From the NCBI GenBank assembly GCA_022496805.1, contig CM040106.1:4464001-4528000 (forward strand): DNA of 64,000 bases. Reading direction: 5' to 3'. Positions 55,994-64,000 of the stretch are shown here, in pieces. The first letter of the stretch is position 1. The number at the start of each line of letters is the position of its first letter. The DNA is from Pohlia nutans. Taxonomy: Eukaryota > Streptophyta > Bryopsida > Bryales > Mniaceae. The position numbers were made by a program, and so were the translations under genes. Under the pieces are notes generated by a model. The model was given only the letters and a program-made list of their open reading frames with translations, ran no database searches and was not told where the DNA came from.

Positions 55994-58565
55994 TGCACTT
56001 AAGTTATAGGTAATTTGAATCGGAAACTAACCATTGATATGGCTATTGAGGATGAATAAGGTTGATGTGACATGTACAGGGTAGTGGAGTTGCAATAATG
56101 GAGTCATAACTGCATGACATAAATACGACGCCGGAAACACAGAGGTCGGTCACGATAGGCTTTTGTTGTGTTCTCTTACCAAGTAATGATCGGCAAGTCC
56201 AAAACTGTATACTCCCTCAAAGTTGAGCACATCCAAAGTTGAGCGACGTGATCTGCACAATTTTTGTTAACTCTGTACACGTTCAGCGATTATGTTGTCT
56301 TTATCTTGCAGCAGCATGTGACGAACTTCGTAGTACCACTGCGCATTTAGAAGACAACACAACGAGTGGTGACGGAGCGCTAGAACTGCGAGTAACACAT
56401 CTCCACTCGCTGCGCATACGGTTTTTTTTTCTTTTTTTGTGATTCTGTACTCTCTGGATAGGCCATGCAGCTTTAGAATTTGAATGGCTAAACCGAGCTG
56501 TAGAGGAGGATAGGAAAGAATTGCAAAGGAGCGCTCGATTAAAAAAGAACTCTGACGTAAGTTCTGCGCGTAGAGTTTCTGAGGAGCTAGTGAGATTTGT
56601 CTGTATAGGCGAAGCAAGTTTAGTATGTTGAAGTAGCTTTCTATCCGTAGAATACAACAGCAAACTGTGGCCGAGGAGCGCAGAACCTGCAACGAAGAGG
56701 GGCGGGATTAGCATGAAGGTCCCTCCATACAAATTGAAGAAATATGCTACAATTTTAGAGAACGACAAAGTACTGGATGCCAAAACCGAAGTAGAGAACT
56801 GGTTGTAAGTTTCTTACCCCTCCGCCATTGCTGCTGCGATTTTCTGACGTGTTGTGAGAAGAATTAGACATTGTGCTGGTGATGCAAAGTAAACGCGAAG
56901 TTTGCAGGGTTGTAACTGTGACTGCAGCGGTTTTAGTAAGTCTAGGAAGGTGGTAATTGCCACCTCCTTCTCGAGAAAGGGAAAGAAGATTTTCCCACGT
57001 AGTAGCCGGTATGTTCTCGTCTTCCTCACATGGAAACAACTGCACTCACACGTTGAGGCTTGCGTAGGATATATATTCTTAAAAAAATGGAAGCTCCTAA
57101 ACGCACAGAGGGATGTAAATTAGAAGGCATTAGGGTTTTTTTGGATGAAAAGTGGGCATGCAGACATTGAGGCACAAAATCTCACGTCTGTCGATGCCGT
57201 CATTGCTCCCTATCATCTCTGCTCCTGTAACTGCATGCCTTCTGTCAATTGGAGGTCCGTAGGGTGTGTTAGTGTATTGCGGCTAGGGTTACGTTGAAGT
57301 GTTGTGTTTTTCCTCAAGTGCGGGTGTCTTGTGCTTGTAAATTTTGTTGTCAGCAAGGCTCCTGGAGTTTTGTCAACTGTAGGTGTATGGTATTTGTGGA
57401 GTTCCTTGTCAGCAAGGTTTCTCGAGTTTTGGTTCTTTTGGTGTCTGAATAGGAGCATCTAAGAAAAGGTAATTGGAATCATGTGGAATTGCTGTACACT
57501 GTTGTTGAGCGCTGATGCATGCATAGACCCTTGCACTCTTAGTTTTTTTTCTGTATTTAGATAAAACAAGCTAACAGTTGTTTCTACAGGTATACAATGC
57601 AGAATTCCAAAGCACTTTTCGAAGCCAAAACTGCGCTAGAGTCAGGGGAGATAAAGACGCCGTCGATTTGTTCCAAATGGTCATCTAAAAGTTCCGGGTG
57701 AGAAGTAGTTAGCATGGACGCCATATCAGCAAAGAAGAAGAGAATTGCATCAAGCAGTGGAGAGGAGTACACGGCCAGGAAGTCTGAAAACACTAGCTGC
57801 AAGTCTACACGGAGTTGCTAATAGAAAGACCGCATAGATTCTACGAATACACTAAACGAGGAGGAGTACAGCTGAACAGAGCACACAAGAGTGGAAGCCA
57901 GCCGACAACAGCACCACGAACAGTCGTTGTCAATACAATACGACTATGAGGTATGCAAAGGCTGGAGAATACATTTTTTGTTCATGTGACATGTGATTTT
58001 TGGTTACTGCATATATCTGAACATTGAAGGCATGCACATCATAAAGTAGTCAATATGACTCGTGTTGATGTTGTTTTACTATGAGATTAGCAGATTAGTT
58101 ATATTAGGAAACACTAGGTTCCATTCTAGCATTGAATACTAGTGTGTTTGTGAATACCTTCTTACAGTTTCCAGCTTTAAGATAGTGGGATGACACTTGT
58201 TTGTGATATTGAGAAGAATTGTCTAACATAGAGAAGAACATCAGTGTTTCTTTAGACTGTAATTTGTAAGTGTCGACACTAAGAGTAAAACCCAAATTTT
58301 TTTTGAATTGTTCTCAAATGATATTGCAAAACATTAATACCATCATCACCACCTACTTAAATCAAGGGCGGTGGTAGTAGCAGCTGCTGAGAACAAGATT
58401 TACGTATACAATTGAAGCATGCGCAGGTATGAATAAAGGGTTCTAGAAATTCAGTTGGATGAACCAACTTTAGTGTAAATGCTCTTAACAATACCGTACA
58501 TTGTTTGTATTGTTTGAAATATCTGCACAACAGTCGTATGTAGTTGCTTCTAGAATAGAGATGAG
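55994..58565. other. Uncertain region, no gene recognised
   Basis: Frames on both strands at 56239-57120 overlap and show no domain. A direct repeat TTGTCAGCAAGG occurs at about 57348 and 57407. 57598-57700 has a short frame MQNSKALFEAKTALESGEIK that could be an exon start. Nothing firm. Confidence 0.35.
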
Positions 58566-59129
58566 ATGAAGAATATAATGTTGTCATGTTTTCAGAGAAT
58601 GGTTTGCTCTACAAGCTCGGATAGAGCAAATGAGAAGTTTGTGCAGTGGAAGGAGCCAATGCAGTTGGGTGGAGGTACAACAAATGTTGATGGTGATGCG
58701 TCAACGTCAAGAGGCAGAAAAAAGAAGTGGTCTACAAGGGGGACAGTTTTTCGTGGAGCTGGAGACACAACACTTGAGGGTCCCGGGGTTGAAGACTCCA
58801 ACCACATTGGAAGTGGCATTGTAGTACTGGCCGAAGGAAGAGGTGCAAATTCGTCACATGTTGTCGTAGAAGCCCCTTCTACAAATCCGCCCCCAAGATT
58901 TGTGCCGCCTTTACTGATCCCTATTACAATATCTTTAGTACTAGTGGTGAGAGAAAATGAATCTGAAAGGGCCTTTGGACAGACACCAAACATTGTAACG
59001 GAGCGCGGCAAATGCATCCAGCCCCCAACGGAAGCAGTACACTGCCAGGATGATTCAACAATACTTGAAGGTGATGGTAATTTCTTGCAACAGAACATAC
59101 CACCACCACAAGGTAGGGCATACATCTAG
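58566..59129 (+). CDS. Hypothetical protein exon
   Basis: 187-codon frame. It contains FVQWKEPMQLGGGTT, SRGRKKKWSTRGTVFRGAGD and PPPRFVPPLLIPITISLVLV, the last hydrophobic enough to be a membrane segment but Pro-rich. It ends just before CTAGATACAC. The opposite strand is also open for 177 codons, which lowers confidence. Family not recognised. It is followed by a further plus-strand frame at 59608. Confidence 0.3.
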   Translation: MKNIMLSCFQRMVCSTSSDRANEKFVQWKEPMQLGGGTTNVDGDASTSRGRKKKWSTRGTVFRGAGDTTLEGPGVEDSNHIGSGIVVLAEGRGANSSHVVVEAPSTNPPPRFVPPLLIPITISLVLVVRENESERAFGQTPNIVTERGKCIQPPTEAVHCQDDSTILEGDGNFLQQNIPPPQGRAYI

Positions 59130-59607
59130 ATACACTTCGATATGAAATACGAAAGTAATTTTTGTTGTAGTAGTCTTATGATGGACTTCTTGCACAAGAT
59201 TCAAAACGTGCTATGAGTGGGAAAATGGCTTCATGAAGACGGTATTGTGCAATATTTGGAGAACAGTGTGGTTGTAATTCGGAAACTATGTATCAATAGG
59301 ATATTATATATTATATCATGCCCATTGATATAAATTGAATACATGTGCATGTTAGATATTGTAATATGGATTTCTAATTGTTCTCGGCATTGTTTGTCCA
59401 ATTGCACAGAGGTCTGTTGCATAGATATTAGGAATTACTGTTTTGCATCTATCATTATGTAGTAACGTGACATATTGTACGTGGGCTTTACATCGATGCG
59501 TAGAGTATAGCAATGCAGAAACATGTGTGGAAATAAATGTGAGCTGTAAGAGTAGTCCTTTGATGTTGGATATTTGGAATTGACATATTGTTATAATGTA
59601 AGGACAC

Positions 59608-59976
59608 TTGAGAAGTGAGCATCCATACGGACGTGCACGAGCAACACCTCACATTGCTTCAGGAGGACAAGGAACAGTAGAAACTGGCACAGGCTCTCTA
59701 ACCATCGGATTGTCTAGAACTTTGATACGTACGTTGCCTCCGCAACGGAATGCTCAAGTGGAGAATCAGTCTAAGTTTGCGCCAAGTAGAGAAGGAGGAC
59801 AAATTGAGGGACCGAGTACTCCATTGCGTCATCTAAATGATCTTCCACAACGTAGCCCAGCTTGCCGGACATCCATGAGTCCGTCTGTAGTGCACGGTCG
59901 TATGAAGACACTAGTAGCAACTTCTGTAAGACAACAAGAGGAGGTTGTTTTTCCTTGTTGCATAGATGGCATGTGA
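59608..59976 (+). CDS. Hypothetical protein exon
   Basis: 122-codon frame after an ACTTGAG acceptor-like site, rich in Ser, Pro and Arg, with GGQGTVETGTGSLTIGLSRT and SPSVVHGRMKTLVATSVRQQ. It could be a later exon of the gene at 58566. Family not recognised; probably disordered. Confidence 0.3.
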   Translation: MRSEHPYGRARATPHIASGGQGTVETGTGSLTIGLSRTLIRTLPPQRNAQVENQSKFAPSREGGQIEGPSTPLRHLNDLPQRSPACRTSMSPSVVHGRMKTLVATSVRQQEEVVFPCCIDGM

Positions 59977-61421
59977 ACGTCTGCGTGAAGTAGCACAGCA
60001 CAGAGTCTAAGATTTTCAGAATTTAAAAAAAAAACTAAATTGGTGAGTAGTCAGAGTGCACGGGAATGTCATTTTGGAAGTGAGTTAATGCGGTTGAAAT
60101 ATTTTTGAATTTTTTTTGGATATTGGATTGCACATCAATGTTGTTTTTTTTAGGATGTTGCCTTCTGTTCATCAGGAATTTTGGACCCCACTGATTATGC
60201 ACGATTTCAGTGCGTTTATCGTTAAACACTGATTTTGCACGTCATTCGTGCATTTAGAAGTGTCGTTATACTACGGATGTGACATGCATTACTAGGATGT
60301 CGATGCAGTGTCTTTTCAATGATTATGAAAAAAATGTTGTTTCCGCACGAAAGTCGTGCATGACGGAATCCTTCCGTTAATCGTGTGTCTACATTACATG
60401 GCTAATTAGACACTGATAACGTGCGGTTTTAGTTAATGCGGATTTAGTATTGTATACGTATCATATTAACACCTTTTATTATATCCGAGCGATTTGAGTA
60501 TCTATTATAGTGCAAATTATTGTCGTACGACATCCGTGTAGTCATTGTACAACATTCGTGTAGATCCATATGATATCATTGCTATTGGTATTAATCACAA
60601 TAAAATCAGCTCATAATGATTTCAACTACCTTCTACTTTCTAGTTCAATTTACGGTTATTTGTTTATAGCATTTTAAAACTTAAAACCCTAAAATTCTAA
60701 TATGCAGTGCAGAAAATGTTTTTCTATTGAATTGCTTTTTATATTAGCTCAAGAAGCATGTCCACCTACACCTTGTTGTTCATCACTATTATTTACAATT
60801 TCCCTAAAATTTCATACTATTCTAAGCTTTCTTGTAATCACTATGTTTTTTACAAGAGAAAGACCTTTAATAATCTTAATTCTTTAATATTTTATTTAAA
60901 TAATTATGAAAAAAATCAGGTTAAATTGGTCTAACAATATCTCCCGTGAGAAAAAGACCAGAAAATCATAATATACTTTTAAATGTAAGGAATTCTGAGG
61001 TTTGACCGGGTAATTGCAGTGTGGACCTTAATATTAATTCAATTGCTCTACAAAAGCTTCAAACTAATAGCCAACCGGACGACCTGTGCTAGCCGGTACT
61101 TCTTACCAAAGGATTAGAACACCTGTCATTGTAACTGGATGGCTCCGGTCGAACCCTTCCGGTCGTCAACATACCAGGGCATTTTTTCTTCGAACAGCTT
61201 GCTTCATTCCGCGAGTGTTGCCTCAGTGATTATTCTCTGTGCCGATTAATCAACGCAACCTCAGTGATTATTCTCCGAGACAATTGCGTTTTAGCCTTGT
61301 CGAGCACCACGCGCTCTCTCGTGTCAAATTTCCGGGGCGTAATTTGGACTAGAATTGCGATGATGAGAAGGGTTTTGGGACTCAATTGAGGGTTTTGTTG
61401 ATTTGAGACTTCTATTCTATC
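59977..61421. other. Intergenic
   Basis: No gene. Repeated TCGTGCA/TGCACGA words at 60197-60362, and a CCTCAGTGATTATTCTC direct repeat at 61221 and 61259, about 200 bp upstream of the next coding-looking frames. CCGGT words at 61075-61165 may belong to a promoter. Confidence 0.45.
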
Positions 61422-61721
61422 GTGTCATGTCTCTGGCATTCCTCTCCCTCTCTCTCCCCTCCCACATGTCTGCAATTTGCATGTTTTGCAATTTCCTTCA
61501 ATTCTGTGTATCCGTCATTCCTTCACCTCTCTCGTGGGCGTTTCAGCACGACCGTGCTCTTTTTTCCAAATCATTATGATTTAGATGATGACGCGGTAGT
61601 CTTGCAAGAGATCTTCAGTGCCAAGCTCATACTGCAAGTCTTGGTTTCATGTCGTGGATTTTGTAAACTTGTGTCCGCAGCTCTTTGTTTTGCTTCGTCA
61701 GACGCGGTTTTTTTTTTATAA
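61422..61721 (+). CDS. Possible 5' exon near the WD40 gene
   Basis: Frame containing NHYDLDDDAVVLQEIFSAKL and VLVSCRGFCKLVSAAL. The pattern faintly recalls an F-box, but I cannot support that. It could be the start of the following WD40 gene or a shadow. Confidence 0.2.
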   Translation: MSCLWHSSPSLSPPTCLQFACFAISFNSVYPSFLHLSRGRFSTTVLFFPNHYDLDDDAVVLQEIFSAKLILQVLVSCRGFCKLVSAALCFASSDAVFFL

Positions 61722-62038
61722 GAGCACTTCATTGGGAAGACCTGCCCCCTAGATTCAAGCCGTTGATAACGAGTTTCACGAATTTAGTTTCCGTTGTCAT
61801 AGTCGTTTACCTATGCATTTATTTTACATTTTGGTGTATTTCCAGCAGTGAGGCCACTTTCTTAAGTTTCTTCTGGATGGAGTGCACTCAAAGTATAATA
61901 TGTCCGCTTATGCATTTCAATCGTCACTCAACTGAATTGACTTGGGCTGTGGTGCAGCACGCAAAATATGCAGTGGACGTTGAGGATAATACGGTTCCAG
62001 CACTGCACGGAGATGCCATACGATCAGTTGCCTTCAAC

Positions 62039-62290
62039 CTCGGGGAGGTGACTCTTAGTATATTTTGCGTATCATGTGTGAAAAAGTTATTTAAAAGTAC
62101 CCTTAAAAATAAAAGTAATTCTTACTATAATAAGTAATATTTCAAAAATATTCTCATAATTATTCTTGTAATCAATTTTTAGTATCCTATATTAATGCAT
62201 TTTATTTATAAAAATTACCTTCCAAGATTTATTTGGACCCTATATTTTTTTGCACGCCATTTGTAATTTTTTGGAAGTAAACCCCCCGAG
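62039..62290. mobile_element. 252-bp MITE with 8-bp target duplication
   Basis: Ends CTCGGGGAGG (62039) and CCCCCCGAG (ending 62290) are inverted. CCTTCAAC flanks both sides at 62031-62038 and 62291-62298. Without the insert the WD40 frame runs on uninterrupted. An 8-bp duplication is typical of hAT elements. Interior AT-rich. Confidence 0.8.
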
Positions 62291-62589
62291 CCTTCAACGT
62301 GGATAGTTCATTGTTTGCTACCGTAGATGATGACAAGCGAGTCAAGCTGTGGAATGCTAAGACTTGGACGTGCATCAAGACTATGTATGTTGACAATCTT
62401 CTCGCATCCTTTATCTTCAAAATATGTTTTCACTGTTCTCATTTCACTTGCAGTCTCAGCCTCCTCGTAGGGGATCTTTTTCTTTCTTTGCTTGATCTTT
62501 GATTTCTGTTTTGTGAGGACTGCCCTTTTTTTGGGTTTCAAGCTGTGAAGAATGGGAAGTTGTTTTAACAAAATTCGGCTTGCATGGTA

Positions 62590-62735
62590 GAATTTTTTGA
62601 GATACATTGTGCAATAGCTGAAATTGGAATGATGCAATGGCAGATGTCTGACAAAGAATTTTTTGAGATACATTGTGCAAACAGTTGATTGCATAGCTGA
62701 AATTTGAATGATGCAATGGCAGATGTCTGACAAAA
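62590..62735 (+). repeat. Tandem duplication covering a splice acceptor
   Basis: GAATTTTTTGAGATACATTG starts at 62590 and again at 62656. Both copies end in GATGCAATGGCAGATGTCTG, so the AG acceptor and the start of the third WD40 piece are duplicated. Confidence 0.8.
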
Positions 62736-62845
62736 AAGTGAGTGCAGTCACTTTTAACAACGACAGTGTATGGTTCATGGTGGCTGATAAGTTCAAAATT
62801 GACTACGATTTCACCACTGCTCATGGTTTGGCTGAGGATTACTAA

Positions 62846-64000
62846 ACTCATCCAATCTGTTTTAACACCATAGTCATTATTTTGGAGCTACGACGGCGAT
62901 AAAAACAACCTTTTTTCACGACCCGATTGCTTGTGCTCTATTGGGAACAATTTGTGTGTGGCGCAATTTCTTGTGTTTGCATCAAAGGCATCGGCACCTT
63001 GTTGCAGTTTGGCCCGAGCTTCATTTGCTTTTCAAAGCTGCTGACCGACATCTATGTTGTCAAATATAACACACCCTGAAATCCTAAGCCCTCATTTAAT
63101 CATTTTGCTACAGAGTGATTCTTATCAACTGTTTGTTCCGAACTTCAGGAGTCCAAATTAATGCGAAACTGATTCTTCTCAATGTTTAGTTAGATCAAGA
63201 TCTGTAATTGATTACACTTGGTATTAGTTGTAGAGTTGAACGGTGGACAATGAGGGCAGAAGACAAAGCAGATAAAGAGGAGGCCAAGTTCTCCCTTGTT
63301 AATCTGCTTGAATCGTAGGTGGAGCTTCAGAGTTCTTCGGATATGCAGATTTTGAGTTTCGAGTTTTGCAAAGTGTAGTATCATTTACGGAAGGGCTCAG
63401 AACCACCTCTGTAGTAACTTGAATTCATGTGTCGATACAGTTAAAGTTTTCTTGTGTCACGACATGATGCAATTGCTGACCGTATTGATTTCTGGTCTCT
63501 CACTGAGTGGTACCAGTGTAAAGGTTTCTTTAAGCTGTAGGCCCAACTTTCCTTGATTTTTTTATTATGGCTCCTGGATTATGCAGAGCTTCTAGAAGTA
63601 GGTATTGCAAGTGACGGGACTGGAGTATCGTTTGTGTACAGAGATTGACAAACTTTGAATATGATGTTCTTGCGTACAAGAGCTTTTGAAGCCTCTACAA
63701 TTGCCTGTTCTCTGGGTAAAATCAATTCCTGATGCAATCTTCAGAACCATTATTGGATTTTTATATCAGTGAATAACATTGCATGTGCTTGTAAAAAAAT
63801 AAACAAAATCGGACAAAGAAAGTTCCCATATGACCTCCTTAGAACCGCAAAAAAAGAACATGTGGTCCAATTTGAGCCTCTTGGTTCTTTAGGGTTTAAT
63901 AAACTGTTTTCAGTCATTTGCAAGATTTTAGTACATTTCGTTGGAGAATGTTGAAGGCTATGGCTGTTTCCAGGGAATTTTCTTTATGAGGTAGTGCATC
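62846..64000. other. No certain gene
   Basis: Could hold further decayed exons of the WD40 gene, for example around 62910-63100, but no repeat unit is convincing. 63190-64000 shows only short frames. Confidence 0.4.

Larger units (their letters stand above)
61958..62845 (+). pseudogene. WD40-repeat protein fragment, TRM82/WDR4-like at best guess
   Basis: Three pieces: 61958-62038 (HAKYAVDVEDNTVPALHGD, AIRSVAFN) after a GTGCAG acceptor; 62299-62384 (DSSLFATVDDDKRVKLWNAK, TWTCIKT) before GTATGT; and 62723-62845 (DKKVSAVTFNNDSVWFMVAD, KFK) after GGCAG. GD-AIRSVAFN...LFAT-DDDKRVKLWN is a classic WD repeat, and the CI-T/KKVSAV/DKF pattern resembles plant WDR4/TRM82, the non-catalytic partner of the tRNA m7G46 methyltransferase. 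That identity is inference. A 252-bp MITE separates pieces one and two inside what was a single exon. The phases of pieces two and three do not agree by my junctions. Only about two repeats remain recognisable, so the copy is probably dead. Confidence 0.5.

Noticed and set aside
56239..57123. Several overlapping frames on both strands
   Set aside because: No consistent splice structure, start or recognisable domain; reported only as an uncertain region.
58592..59125. 177-codon minus-strand frame
   Set aside because: Opposite of the plus-strand frame at 58566; both cannot be taken as genes, and the plus frame has slightly better residue composition and a downstream partner.

Overview
The window looks like nuclear DNA of a land plant or close streptophyte relative. 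It is AT-rich, has intron-like splice signals (for example GTAAGT donors and T-rich acceptors), and is dominated by plant transposable elements: CACTA/En-Spm TNP2 transposases with DUF4218 and DUF4216, a Ty3 retroelement, a LINE tail and several MITEs. Some protein families seen here remind me of bryophytes (mosses) or charophytes rather than flowering plants, but that is an impression and not proof. I see no bacterial operons, rRNA, convincing tRNA or CRISPR.

Layout. 1-345: a scrap of CACTA transposase split by a 264-bp MITE. 1450-6482: a putative 5-kb DNA transposon with inverted G-rich ends and repeated subterminal motifs. It holds a spliced methyltransferase-like gene on the minus strand, a 74-bp tandem array, and a Cys/His-rich transposase-like frame on the plus strand. 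6483-10489: mostly empty. 10490-29416: a giant inverted repeat, two arms of about 6.35 kb around a 6.2-kb unrelated spacer. Each arm carries an unrecognised AT-hook-like gene and a broken CACTA transposase; the spacer holds a CACTA end, a LINE 3' fragment and another CACTA scrap. 29485-29736: a promoter-proximal exon cut off next to the palindrome edge. 31205-35118: a more complete but decayed CACTA TNP2 transposase. 38639-42140: a pseudogene scrap and a fold-back element built of 148-bp repeats. 42569-52855: a decayed Ty3-type LTR retrotransposon on the minus strand with about 3 kb of extra sequence after integrase, and a MITE nested in pol. 53215-54198 and 54726-55128: two further inverted-repeat elements. 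55.7-60 kb: uncertain coding pieces. 61958-62845: a WD40 gene fragment, TRM82/WDR4-like at best guess, split by a MITE with an 8-bp target duplication.

Few genes here appear to work together as a host pathway; the window is mainly nested mobile DNA. The best candidates for something undescribed are the 1.45-6.48 kb element that pairs a methyltransferase-like gene with a zinc-binding transposase-like gene, the large palindrome with its unknown gene in duplicate, and the 148-bp fold-back element. Almost all frames contain stops or frameshifts, so most entries are relics. Splice junctions were inferred by eye from GT/AG and frame agreement.
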